In this document: positions 1-11,151 of the stretch, piece by piece
Layout: each line of letters opens with the position of its first letter
Position numbering within the stretch: position 1 is the stretch's first letter
Source of the DNA: Enterovibrio norvegicus DSM 15893
GTDB lineage: Bacteria; Pseudomonadota; Gammaproteobacteria; Enterobacterales; Vibrionaceae
Reading direction: 5' to 3'
NCBI RefSeq assembly: GCF_900115495.1
Contig: NZ_FOWR01000034.1
Coordinates: 1 to 53,286, forward strand
DNA: 53,286 nt
Position numbers and translations under genes: made by a program
The notes under the pieces: model-generated
Told to the model about the DNA's origin: nothing
The model's database searches: none
What the model saw: only the letters and a program-made list of their open reading frames with translations

Positions 1-1
1 A

Positions 2-190
2 ACCGAAGCCGCTCAAATGATTGCCGCTATGCAGGCATTCAGAGATTTGTTTGCCGGTGAAAACCCAGCGAAAAAATTGATTCGTGGTATTGGTTTGATG
101 GCCGCAGCGACGCTACCGGGCATTAAGACACAGTTTATTAAGCGTGCATTGGGATTAAGTGGGGATTTGCCGAAGCTGGCGAAGAAATAG
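2..190 (+). CDS. C-terminal fragment of a UbiH/UbiF/VisC-type FAD hydroxylase (5' end outside window)
   Basis: An open frame enters from the left edge and ends at a TAG at 188-190, giving about 62 residues. The motifs LFAGENPAKK, RALGL and GDLPKLAKK are typical of the C-terminal tail of the ubiquinone-biosynthesis aromatic hydroxylases (UbiF, UbiH and UbiI/VisC family). These FAD mono-oxygenases hydroxylate the ring of polyprenyl-phenol intermediates at the inner membrane. The FAD-binding motifs lie outside the window, so which ring position it acts on cannot be decided. The gene converges on eno. The 7-bp tandem repeat starts at the base after its stop codon. Confidence 0.6.
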   Translation, partial: TEAAQMIAAMQAFRDLFAGENPAKKLIRGIGLMAAATLPGIKTQFIKRALGLSGDLPKLAKK

Positions 191-260
191 TTTCGAGTTT
201 CGAGTTTCGAGTTTCGAGTTTCGAGTTTCGAGTTTCGAGTTTCGAGTTTCGAGTTTCGAG
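191..260. repeat. 7-bp tandem repeat, ten perfect copies of TTTCGAG
   Basis: Ten uninterrupted identical copies of TTTCGAG fill these 70 bases, followed by a degenerate TTTTC. The array starts directly after the stop codon of the upstream gene. Because the unit is 7 bp and perfectly conserved, copy number is likely to vary between strains by replication slippage. It does not encode protein in this context. It resembles neither a CRISPR nor an integron attC array. Confidence 0.95.
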
Positions 261-315
261 TTTTCTAGAGTGAGTGCTACTCCATCTGGAATCCAGCACT
301 TTCTTTGATCTACCC

Positions 316-354
316 GCTCTTTCTCGAATCTCGCACCTGCTCTTTCTCTAATCT
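316..354. repeat. imperfect direct repeat, 16-bp unit, 23-bp period
   Basis: GCTCTTTCTCGAATCT (316-331) and GCTCTTTCTCTAATCT (339-354) differ at a single base and are 23 bp apart. They lie between the heptamer array and the eno terminator. An AGTGCT/AGCACT inverted repeat (273-278 and 295-300) lies in the same gap. No gene is visible in 191-435. Confidence 0.7.
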
Positions 355-360
355 GCTTTC

Positions 361-390
361 AAAAAAAACGGCTCCCGAGGGAGCCGTTTT
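361..390 (-). terminator. rho-independent terminator of eno (bidirectional)
   Basis: CGGCTCC (369-375) pairs with GGAGCCG (380-386). The stem is flanked by eight A's on the left and four T's on the right. Read on the minus strand, the GC-rich stem is followed by eight U's about 50 nt past the eno stop, a strong terminator. It may also act weakly for plus-strand transcription. Confidence 0.9.
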
Positions 391-435
391 CATATCTAAA
401 TCAGCGTATCGCCGACTGAATGAAGTGCTAAGCGA

Positions 436-1755
<1,320 letters not shown>

Positions 1756-1775
1756 TCATATAGCTTAAAAATGCG

Positions 1776-1811
1776 AAAAAGCGGTCGCACAACAAACCAT
1801 CGCGACCGCTT
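1776..1811 (-). terminator. hairpin with U-run between pyrG and eno
   Basis: AAGCGGTCGC (1779-1788) and GCGACCGCTT (1802-1811) form a 10-bp inverted repeat with a 13-nt loop. On the minus strand the stem is followed by five T's (A's at 1776-1780). It sits just past the pyrG stop, so it is a terminator or attenuator that separates pyrG from eno. Confidence 0.75.
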
Positions 1812-1821
1812 CTTTGTTCAG

Positions 1822-3486
<1,665 letters not shown>

Positions 3487-3540
3487 TTATTGGAAATCTG
3501 GACGGGACGACATGTTACCAGAGCCCGAAACTTCCCACAA

Positions 3541-3556
3541 CGTGAAAACTATCACA
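3541..3556. promoter_or_regulatory. CRP-like palindrome upstream of pyrG
   Basis: CGTGA-N6-TCACA matches nine of ten conserved positions of the CRP consensus TGTGA-N6-TCACA. It lies 85 bp upstream of the pyrG start, between mazG and pyrG. No convincing sigma-70 hexamers were identified next to it, so its role is inferred from sequence alone. Confidence 0.45.
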
Positions 3557-3596
3557 CAGATCGCCGTTTTTTTTTGTCGTAAATCAATTCAGTGAT

Positions 3597-4415
3597 TTAC
3601 GACGCTGTGTTGTCTTCGTCACGTTTCACTTCTTGCCAAAGCATTTCTAGCTCATCTAGCCCACTTTCCTGCAAGTTTTTACCATTTTCGCGTAATTTCG
3701 TTTCAATATTGCGAAAACGTTTTTCGAATTTTCGATTTGCGTTCCTCAACGCAATGTCAGGATTTGTGCCGAGATGCCTAGCTAAATTAACCACAGCAAA
3801 TAATAAATCACCGATTTCTTCATCGACACGCGTTTGGTCCACATCGACCATCAATGCTTCCTCCATCACCTCATCCAGCTCTTCATGAACCTTCTCAGCA
3901 ACAGGGCCAACAGCATCCCAATCAAAGCCAACGCGCGCACATCGTTTTTGCAATTTCATGGCACGGCCAAGCGCTGGCAAACTGTTTGGCACATCATCAA
4001 GCACGCTAACATGCTCGGGAGCGCCTGCTTTTAATTCACGCTCTTTGGCTTTGATGCCTTCCCAATCCGCCTCAACGAGTGGGTTCCCATCTTGATCTTT
4101 CTCACCAAACACATGAGGGTGGCGACGCACCAATTTCTCACTGATTGCGTCCACGACATCATCAAATTCAAAGTCGCCTTGCTCTTTACCGAGTTGACTA
4201 TAGAACACAATCTGAAACAGAAGATCGCCCAGTTCATCACGGACATCCGGCCAATTTTGGCGCTCTATCGCATCCACCACTTCGTAAGTTTCTTCGATGG
4301 TGTAAGGAATTATGGTGTCGAAAGTTTGCTTTTTGTCCCACGGGCAGCCGTTTTCAGGGTCTCGCAACGTGGTCATAATTTCGAGCAATTCTTGCATTCG
4401 CGACGCATTTTTCAT
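3597..4415 (-). CDS. mazG: nucleoside triphosphate pyrophosphohydrolase MazG
   Basis: MazG hydrolyses (d)NTPs to NMP and pyrophosphate, acting as house-cleaning for abnormal nucleotides, and is linked in E. coli to control of ppGpp levels. The 272-residue protein has two tandem MazG domains. The first carries CPWDKKQT, EETYEVVDAIE and DELGDLLFQIVFY (about residues 24-75). The second carries EELDEVMEEA and EEIGDLLFAVVNLARHL (about 175-215). Paired ExxE and DxxD-type acidic residues for Mg2+ are visible in both. It lies between relA and pyrG, as in other gammaproteobacteria; no mazEF toxin-antitoxin pair is present between relA and mazG. Confidence 0.97.
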   Translation of the reverse strand: MKNASRMQELLEIMTTLRDPENGCPWDKKQTFDTIIPYTIEETYEVVDAIERQNWPDVRDELGDLLFQIVFYSQLGKEQGDFEFDDVVDAISEKLVRRHPHVFGEKDQDGNPLVEADWEGIKAKERELKAGAPEHVSVLDDVPNSLPALGRAMKLQKRCARVGFDWDAVGPVAEKVHEELDEVMEEALMVDVDQTRVDEEIGDLLFAVVNLARHLGTNPDIALRNANRKFEKRFRNIETKLRENGKNLQESGLDELEMLWQEVKRDEDNTAS

Positions 4416-4486
4416 CTTTTTAATCCTTCGTAAACGACGCTTTGCTCATCACTTAAAGCGAGTATGCAGAGCCAATATGTCGTTTT

Positions 4487-4518
4487 AAAGAAAAAGGGAA
4501 AGCCAATGCTTTCCCTTT
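4487..4518 (-). terminator. terminator of relA
   Basis: AAAGGGAAAGC (4493-4503) pairs with GCTTTCCCTTT (4508-4518) around a CAAT loop. On the minus strand the stem is followed by a T-rich tract just past the relA stop at 4536. It separates relA from mazG. Confidence 0.8.
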
Positions 4519-4535
4519 GTTCATGTTTTGATTTT

Positions 4536-6752
4536 TCAGTGCAGGCGTTTTGCCTCATGCACATCTTTGACTTGTTCCAATCGGCTTATCACGCGACTCA
4601 GCACTTCCAAGTCACTGAGCTCCAGATCAAAGTCCATGATCGACATTTGTTTTTTGTAATCAACGCGACTTTGCATGCCGGCGATTTTCACTTTTTCGTT
4701 CGTCAATACACTGCTGAGGTCTTTGATTAATCCGTTTCGCTCAGTCGCAGACACACGCACACTGATTTGATAGCTCCCAACAAAGCCACCGCCCCATACA
4801 GTCTCAATCAAACGCTCAGGGGCATGATGGCGAAGCTCTGCGAGTTGCTCACAATCCGCGCGGTGAACTGAAATACCACGACCTTGTGTGACATAGCCTT
4901 CAATCACATCACCTGGAATAGGCTGGCAACAACGCGCAAGATGTGTCATGAGGTTATCAACCCCTTCCACTACAACCGCATCACGGCGCGGCTTTTTCGG
5001 GGCTGTCGACGTTTCAGCTTGTTCGAGCTTTTCGCGAAGCTGTTGGTCTTCTTCCGCCTTGGTGGGTTTATTCACCAAGGAGTTGATGTAATTCACCACT
5101 TGGTTGATACGTAAATCGCCGCTACCGACACCCGCGTACACTTCTTCCAAGCTGTTCATGTTAAAGCGCTTCATGGCCAACGAGGCATCTTTGCTGACAG
5201 CGCCTATTTTCGCCAGTTCGGTATCGAGGATCTCTTTACCTGCAATCATGTTCTTTTCGCGTGATTGCTTGCGAAACCATGCGTTGATTTTGGCACGAGC
5301 ACGACCCGAGTTGACGAAACCCAAACTTGGATTCAACCAATCACGAGAAGGGTTTGGCTCTTTCTGCGTGATGATTTCAACTTGGTCACCCATTTGCAGG
5401 TGGTAAGTGAACGGCACAATGCGCCCTTCTACTTTGGTACCAATGCAGCGGTGCCCCACTTCAGAGTGAATGTGGTAAGCAAAATCAAGCGGTGTCGCGC
5501 CAATCGGCAAATCGACCACATCACCGCGAGGTGTAAAGGCATAGACGCGATCATCGAAGACTTGGCTACGGAGCTCATCCAGCATCTCGCCAGAATCTGA
5601 CATCTCTTCTTGCCAATCAAGCAGCTTACGCAGCCAAGTAATTTTCTCGTCGTAGCCACTACGACCGCTCGCAGAGGCACCTTCTTTGTACTTCCAGTGC
5701 GCAGCCACGCCCAACTCAGCATCATCATGCATTTGCTTGGTACGGATTTGGATTTCAACGGTTTTGCCTTCCGGCCCAAGTACTACGGTATGAATCGATT
5801 GATAGCCGTTGGGTTTCGGGTTGGCGACGTAATCGTCAAACTCTTTGGGAAGGTGGCGATATTTGGTGTGCACCGCACCTAAGGCGGCGTAACAGTCTTG
5901 CAGTTGGTCTGCGATAATCCGTACAGCACGCACATCAAAGAGTTCATCGAAGTCGAGACTCTTCTTCTGCATTTTGCGCCAGATGCTGTAGATATGTTTT
6001 GGTCGGCCATACACTTGTGCATTGATGTTTGACGCACCCATCGCTTGCTGCAAGTCGGTCACGAAGGTATCGATGTATTCTTCGCGGTCAATGCGGCGCT
6101 CAGCCAGTTGTTTCGCGATTTGTTTATACGTCGCAGAGTGCTGATAGCGGAAAGCGTAATCTTCGATTTCCCACTTTAGCTGTCCAATACCCAAGCGGTT
6201 TGCCAAAGGCGCGTAGATGTTCGCACATTCTTTCGCAACGGATTGTCGAACCTCATCAGGTTCGTTTTTCACTTGGCGAAGGTAGCTGATGCGTTCAGCC
6301 AACTTAATCACCACGCAACGAAAATCATCCACCATCGACAGCAACATGCGTCGAACGTTATCGACCTGTGCAGAGGTGGCGGCTTCTTCTGTTGTCGCGT
6401 TCAAATGACGGATTGCCGCCATTTCTTGCACGCCTTCAACCATCTTGGCAATGGTTGCGCCATAGTGCTCTGCCAACGTTGCGCTATCCAGCAGCCCTTC
6501 TTCCACGACGGGAAAGAGCAATGCAGATACCAACGTTTCTTTGTCCATACTCAGCGTCACGAGGATTTCTATCATCTCGCGTCCGCACCATAAAGGCAGT
6601 GCAAGCGCATCTTCATCACCAAGGGTTTGGCAATAATGATAGGTATCGGTCAGCGTCTGAGAGACCGCGGAGTCTTGTGCTAGGCTCTTTACCCAGCTTT
6701 CAAGAACAAATTCTTTATTGTCATTAAGGTGCGCGCCACGAATTGCGACCAT
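4536..6752 (-). CDS. relA: GTP pyrophosphokinase RelA, (p)ppGpp synthetase I
   Basis: RelA binds stalled ribosomes carrying uncharged tRNA and makes (p)ppGpp from ATP and GTP or GDP, triggering the stringent response. At 738 residues it is close to E. coli RelA (744). The N-terminal hydrolase-like domain is degenerate: the HD motif is replaced by FPVVEEG, as in other RelA proteins, so hydrolysis is not expected. The synthetase domain shows GRPKHIYSIWRKM, DLFDVRA-like and NGYQSIHT motifs (about 240-350). TGS (about 405-470, YAFTPRGDVVDLP), a Cys-containing segment (LARCCQPIPGD) and a C-terminal ACT domain follow. ATG 6752 gives the family's usual N-terminus. It follows rlmD by 63 bp. Confidence 0.97.
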   Translation of the reverse strand: MVAIRGAHLNDNKEFVLESWVKSLAQDSAVSQTLTDTYHYCQTLGDEDALALPLWCGREMIEILVTLSMDKETLVSALLFPVVEEGLLDSATLAEHYGATIAKMVEGVQEMAAIRHLNATTEEAATSAQVDNVRRMLLSMVDDFRCVVIKLAERISYLRQVKNEPDEVRQSVAKECANIYAPLANRLGIGQLKWEIEDYAFRYQHSATYKQIAKQLAERRIDREEYIDTFVTDLQQAMGASNINAQVYGRPKHIYSIWRKMQKKSLDFDELFDVRAVRIIADQLQDCYAALGAVHTKYRHLPKEFDDYVANPKPNGYQSIHTVVLGPEGKTVEIQIRTKQMHDDAELGVAAHWKYKEGASASGRSGYDEKITWLRKLLDWQEEMSDSGEMLDELRSQVFDDRVYAFTPRGDVVDLPIGATPLDFAYHIHSEVGHRCIGTKVEGRIVPFTYHLQMGDQVEIITQKEPNPSRDWLNPSLGFVNSGRARAKINAWFRKQSREKNMIAGKEILDTELAKIGAVSKDASLAMKRFNMNSLEEVYAGVGSGDLRINQVVNYINSLVNKPTKAEEDQQLREKLEQAETSTAPKKPRRDAVVVEGVDNLMTHLARCCQPIPGDVIEGYVTQGRGISVHRADCEQLAELRHHAPERLIETVWGGGFVGSYQISVRVSATERNGLIKDLSSVLTNEKVKIAGMQSRVDYKKQMSIMDFDLELSDLEVLSRVISRLEQVKDVHEAKRLH

Positions 6753-6815
6753 TTTACTATCCTGTTTTTCTTATCCTTTAACCGGCAACCTTCATGGTCG
6801 CCGGTGTCGAGCGGT

Positions 6816-8132
6816 TTAGGCTTTGACGAACAGCGCCATCGACTCTAAATGCCCGGTGTGTGGGAACATGTCCAACATGCCCAACCTAGCCAACTTATAT
6901 CCATTTTCGAGCAACACTTGGCTGTCTCTTGCCAGCGTCGCTGGGTTGCAAGACACATAGACCACTCGCTCAGCGCGTGATTGTGCCACATATGGCATAA
7001 CCCCTAAAGCACCAGCACGTGCTGGATCGAGCAAAATTTTGCTGTAACGCTGCTTGCCCCACGCTGTGTCCTTGGCGTCTAGCTCAAGGTTGGCGTGATA
7101 GAACTCGGCATTGGTCAATGCGTTGCGCTGTGCGTTATCGCTTGCGCGTTGCACCATGGCATCCACACCTTCAACGCCCACAACCGAAGCCGCGTGTTTC
7201 GCCATCGGCAAACTGAAGTTGCCCAGGCCGCAGAACAAATCCAGAACCTTGTCTGTGGGCTCAAGCGCCAACCATTCCAGTGATTGCGCAATCATCTGCT
7301 CATTGATGTTCGCGTTCACTTGAATGAAGTCTTGAGGTTCAAACGACAGCATCAGATCGTCCAAGCCGTATGCAGGCATATCACCGCGCAGACGCTCAGG
7401 TTCATCATCACCTTGCTGAAGATAGAACGTCAGTGCATGTTCATCTGCGAAAGATTGAAGGCGAGATACGTCTTCGTCATGCAAATGTTTCACCGCACGC
7501 ACCAAAAGAACACGTTCTGCGTTGGCATCCACCAGCTCAATGTGACCGATAATTCGGCGCCCACGCAATGCGTTGATAACGTCATACAACGGCGGAAGCA
7601 ACGCATCCAATTTCACGTCCAAGACCGGACAGTGCTTAACCGTAACAATGTCTTTAGCGCTTCGCTGACGAAAGCCCATTTCAAGCTCGCCAGATTTACT
7701 GACTTTTACGCTTAAACGCGCACGGCGACGATAACCTTCACCATGAGAAACCACTGGCGCGTCTTGCACCAACTCTGCAGAAGCGAACTTCTTCATCAGT
7801 TGCGACAAGGTATCTTGCTTGGCTGCGATCTGTGCGTCATGGTCAAGGTGTTGCAGGTTGCACCCACCACACTGGCGATACAGTTTACAAAAAGGGGCGA
7901 CACGTTTTGCGCTCGGCGATACCACTTTGATCAACTTAGCGCGAGCGAATTGACGTTTATCTTCCGTCAATTGCGCCAACACCTCTTCCCCCGGTAAAGC
8001 GCCTGCAATAAAGACAGGCTTCTTGCCGTCGAAAGCGACGCCATCGCCTTGGTGATCAAGACGCTCAACCTTGAGTGATTTGTGTTTGGTATCGAGAGAT
8101 TTTTTCTTCTCTGGCTTAAAAAAACGCGCCAT
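6816..8132 (-). CDS. rlmD: 23S rRNA (uracil-1939-C5)-methyltransferase RlmD
   Basis: RlmD methylates U1939 of 23S rRNA using S-adenosylmethionine. The 438-residue protein has an N-terminal TRAM domain (about 15-70) and four cysteines for a 4Fe-4S cluster (C82, C88 and C91 in the FCKLYRQCGGC segment, plus C168). The Rossmann methyltransferase domain has LDLFCGLGNFSLP (about 297-309), LLDPARAG and the catalytic cysteine C395 in YVSCNPATL. It lies head-to-head with barA and upstream of relA, the same order as in E. coli. The first of the family's conserved lysine-rich residues follow ATG 8132, which supports this start. Confidence 0.97.
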   Translation of the reverse strand: MARFFKPEKKKSLDTKHKSLKVERLDHQGDGVAFDGKKPVFIAGALPGEEVLAQLTEDKRQFARAKLIKVVSPSAKRVAPFCKLYRQCGGCNLQHLDHDAQIAAKQDTLSQLMKKFASAELVQDAPVVSHGEGYRRRARLSVKVSKSGELEMGFRQRSAKDIVTVKHCPVLDVKLDALLPPLYDVINALRGRRIIGHIELVDANAERVLLVRAVKHLHDEDVSRLQSFADEHALTFYLQQGDDEPERLRGDMPAYGLDDLMLSFEPQDFIQVNANINEQMIAQSLEWLALEPTDKVLDLFCGLGNFSLPMAKHAASVVGVEGVDAMVQRASDNAQRNALTNAEFYHANLELDAKDTAWGKQRYSKILLDPARAGALGVMPYVAQSRAERVVYVSCNPATLARDSQVLLENGYKLARLGMLDMFPHTGHLESMALFVKA

Positions 8133-8327
8133 GTATGTGTTCCAACTTCGTCAAATCAGCCCAAAATGTATCGGGCTGACAGCAGTGATTCGTGTATTGA
8201 CGACCAGACAGTTGTGATAACCTGCTGAATTATCGCCGACAGCTTTGGCATAGACTTCTACCAAGGGGTTAGAATATAACTCAGGTACGTCTAAAAATGA
8301 CGTCAATTCTCCCACAGAACAAGCAGC

Positions 8328-11069
8328 ATGACCAAATACGGACTTCGCGCCAGAGTAATAACCCTCACGATTGCACCGACCCTGATTGTCGGTGTATTGC
8401 TAAGTGCGATTTTCATTTCAAATCGCTATCAAGAACTTGAGAACCAACTCAGTGTGACGGGTCAGGCCATTATTGAGCCGTTGGCCATCGCCAGTGAAAT
8501 CGGCCTTGCCAATGAAAGCCGAGAAAACGTGCGTCGCTTAATCGGCCACACTCATAAGCAGTTCAGCAAGTACGTGCGCAGTATCGCGGTGTTTTCAGGG
8601 CAGAATGATTTATTCGTGACATCGAATTATCACCACAACCTTGATTCTCTCGCCGTACAGCGAGACTTGCCAATACCAAGCAAACTTCAAGTGGTTCGCC
8701 TTCAAGATAGCTTGTTACTGCGGGCACCAATCCGCGCTATCGGTCGCTTTAACACCAACCTTGATAACGAGCAGCCCATTGGTTACATCGCCATGGAGAT
8801 GGATCTCTCCTCCGTGCGACTGCAACAATACCAAGAAGTGATTGCCGTCTGTGTTGTACTGCTCCTCGGCATCATCCTTTCGAGTTTTTTCGCTTATCGC
8901 TTGCTGATGGATGTCACCCATCCCATCACCCAAATGGTAAATATGATCGACCGTATCCGTCGGGGGCATCTCGATGTTCGGATTGAAGGCAAATTATTGG
9001 GTGAACTGGATACCTTGAAGAACGGTATCAATGCCATGGCGATCTCCTTGTCTGAATACCATTTAGAAATGCAGCAAAGCATCGACCAAGCGACGTCAGA
9101 CCTTCGTGAGACCCTTGAGCAACTAGAGATTCAAAACGTCGAACTCGACATCGCGAAGAAGAACGCGCAAGAAGCTGCGCGGGTGAAATCTGAATTTTTG
9201 GCGAACATGTCCCATGAGCTTCGCACACCGTTGAACGGCGTTATCGGCTTTACGCGTCAAATGCTGAAAACCCAACTCAGCAGCAGCCAGCAAGATTACC
9301 TCCTGACCATTGAAAAATCGGCGAACAACTTGCTGACCATCATCAATGACATTCTCGACTTCTCTAAACTCGAAGCGGGCAAGCTGCTGCTGGAAAACAT
9401 TCCGTTCGATTTTGAAGATTCACTCGATGAAGTCATGCGTCTTCTTGCGCCAATGGCCCATGAAAAAGGGTTGGAACTTAACCTTCGTATTGATCCTCGT
9501 ATCCCACCGGGTGTGATTGGCGATCCTTTACGTATCCAGCAAGTGCTAACCAACCTTCTCGGTAACGCCACCAAGTTCACCGAGCGCGGGCACATCAATG
9601 TCAGTGTGGAATTGAAGCAATATCGCGACGAAAACCTGGAACTTCAGTTCGTGATCCGCGATACCGGCATCGGCATTTCTGAGCGCCAACAAGCCCAATT
9701 GTTCCAAGCATTCCGTCAGGCTGATACCAGCATCAGTCGCCGCTACGGCGGCACAGGGCTTGGCCTTGTCATCACGCAAAAACTGGTACAGCAGATGGGC
9801 GGCGACATCGGCTTCAATAGCCGACTACACCAAGGTTCAACCTTCTGGTTTACGCTGTCGCTGATGCACACCGATTTGCCATTGATTCAGCCCATTGATA
9901 GCACCGCCCTTCAAGGTAAATCGTTGCTCTTGATTGAACCCGATGGTGAAAGCCGACATGTATTGAGCGAGCGATTGACCCAGCTTGGTCTGGTCGTTCA
10001 TAGCTATCCGAAGCGACCTGATACCTTCGAACGCACCACCTATGCGCTTTACTGCATTGATGCTAACGATGTGCCTGAACCAGAACAATTGCTCGATTGG
10101 GCAAGCAATGCTGACGACGTCGCAGAGAAAGTGATCTTCTGTCTGCCGACGACAGAGTTGGCGCTGTCAGAGCAACTTTTGCAGTCTGGTGTGGCAGCTT
10201 GTTTAGCAAAACCGCTGTCGGTACGTAAGTTGATTGAACAGCTTCAAGGGCCGGTTCAAGAACCAAAACTGCTGCCACCTGTCACCGAGGTGCATTTGAG
10301 TAAAACGCCTGTGACTGTCATGGCCGTGGATGACAACCCCGCCAACCTCAAACTGATCACGGCGCTGCTCAAAGAACGTGTCGCCCATGTCGTTACCGCC
10401 TCAGACGGCACCACCGCACTAGATAAAGCCAAAGAGCGCCATTTCGATTTGATCCTGATGGACATTCAAATGCCTGAAATGGATGGCGTGACGGCAAGTC
10501 AGGAAATTCGCAAAACGCCGCTCAATCAGTACACCCCGATCGTGGCCGTGACGGCGCATGCAATGTCGGGCGAACGTGAACGATTGATTTCAGAAGGCAT
10601 GGACGATTATCTCACCAAGCCGATTGAAGAGCACATTCTTGAGCAAGTGCTGCACCAGTGGACGCACACGCATGCCGACGCGTTTCAGCCCACCACGCCG
10701 CTGATAGCCTCGAACAACGGCAACATGTCGCTGAGCGTCGATTGGTCTCTTGCTATGAAGCAAGCTGCCGGTAAAGAAGCCTTAGCAAAAGAAATGCTGC
10801 ACATGTTGGTGCGCTCATTCTCCGCGGTGGAAGACATTGTTCAGCGCAGCTTGAACGGCGAGGTGATTGATTTGCTTCCTGTGATCCACAAGCTACACGG
10901 CAGTTGTGCGTACAGCGGCGTGCCTAAATTGAAGAAACTTTGTTTTGATTTAGAAAGCGCCCTGAAAGCCAATGCTTCCATCGAAGACGTGGAGCCTGAA
11001 TTGCTTGAGTTGATGGATGAGCTAGACAACATTCGCCAACAAGCTGAGCCTTATTTGGAAAACAACTAA
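8328..11069 (+). CDS. barA: hybrid sensor histidine kinase BarA (VarS)
   Basis: BarA (VarS in vibrios) is the membrane sensor that phosphorylates the response regulator UvrY/VarA, which turns on Csr-system small RNAs. The 913-residue protein has one membrane segment near residues 10-31, a periplasmic domain, and a second segment near 170-190. HAMP, the HisKA phospho-acceptor H296 (NMSHELRTP), and a HATPase with N-box and DTGIGI/GTGLGL motifs follow. Then come a degenerate receiver-like stretch (about 540-650), a true receiver with D712 (LMDIQMPEMDG), and a C-terminal Hpt domain with H854 (HKLHG). This is the tripartite phosphorelay layout of the family. It lies divergent from rlmD and ends at a strong terminator. 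Confidence 0.96.
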   Translation: MTKYGLRARVITLTIAPTLIVGVLLSAIFISNRYQELENQLSVTGQAIIEPLAIASEIGLANESRENVRRLIGHTHKQFSKYVRSIAVFSGQNDLFVTSNYHHNLDSLAVQRDLPIPSKLQVVRLQDSLLLRAPIRAIGRFNTNLDNEQPIGYIAMEMDLSSVRLQQYQEVIAVCVVLLLGIILSSFFAYRLLMDVTHPITQMVNMIDRIRRGHLDVRIEGKLLGELDTLKNGINAMAISLSEYHLEMQQSIDQATSDLRETLEQLEIQNVELDIAKKNAQEAARVKSEFLANMSHELRTPLNGVIGFTRQMLKTQLSSSQQDYLLTIEKSANNLLTIINDILDFSKLEAGKLLLENIPFDFEDSLDEVMRLLAPMAHEKGLELNLRIDPRIPPGVIGDPLRIQQVLTNLLGNATKFTERGHINVSVELKQYRDENLELQFVIRDTGIGISERQQAQLFQAFRQADTSISRRYGGTGLGLVITQKLVQQMGGDIGFNSRLHQGSTFWFTLSLMHTDLPLIQPIDSTALQGKSLLLIEPDGESRHVLSERLTQLGLVVHSYPKRPDTFERTTYALYCIDANDVPEPEQLLDWASNADDVAEKVIFCLPTTELALSEQLLQSGVAACLAKPLSVRKLIEQLQGPVQEPKLLPPVTEVHLSKTPVTVMAVDDNPANLKLITALLKERVAHVVTASDGTTALDKAKERHFDLILMDIQMPEMDGVTASQEIRKTPLNQYTPIVAVTAHAMSGERERLISEGMDDYLTKPIEEHILEQVLHQWTHTHADAFQPTTPLIASNNGNMSLSVDWSLAMKQAAGKEALAKEMLHMLVRSFSAVEDIVQRSLNGEVIDLLPVIHKLHGSCAYSGVPKLKKLCFDLESALKANASIEDVEPELLELMDELDNIRQQAEPYLENN

Positions 11070-11109
11070 GGCTATCAACCTTAGCGATTAACGTCAGAAT
11101 AACGCCCAT

Positions 11110-11145
11110 AAAAAAAGCCACTGGAAACAGTGGCTTTTTGTTTTA
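11110..11145 (+). terminator. terminator of barA (bidirectional)
   Basis: AAAAAGCCACTG (11112-11123) and CAGTGGCTTTTT (11128-11139) pair around a GAAA tetraloop and are followed by more T's. It ends barA on the plus strand. Because the stem has A's on one side and T's on the other, it also insulates the minus-strand flavoprotein gene that stops at 11152. Confidence 0.92.
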
Positions 11146-11151
11146 TTCATC

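Noticed and set aside
191-260. CRISPR-like array
   Set aside because: Units are 7 bp and contiguous, with no spacers.
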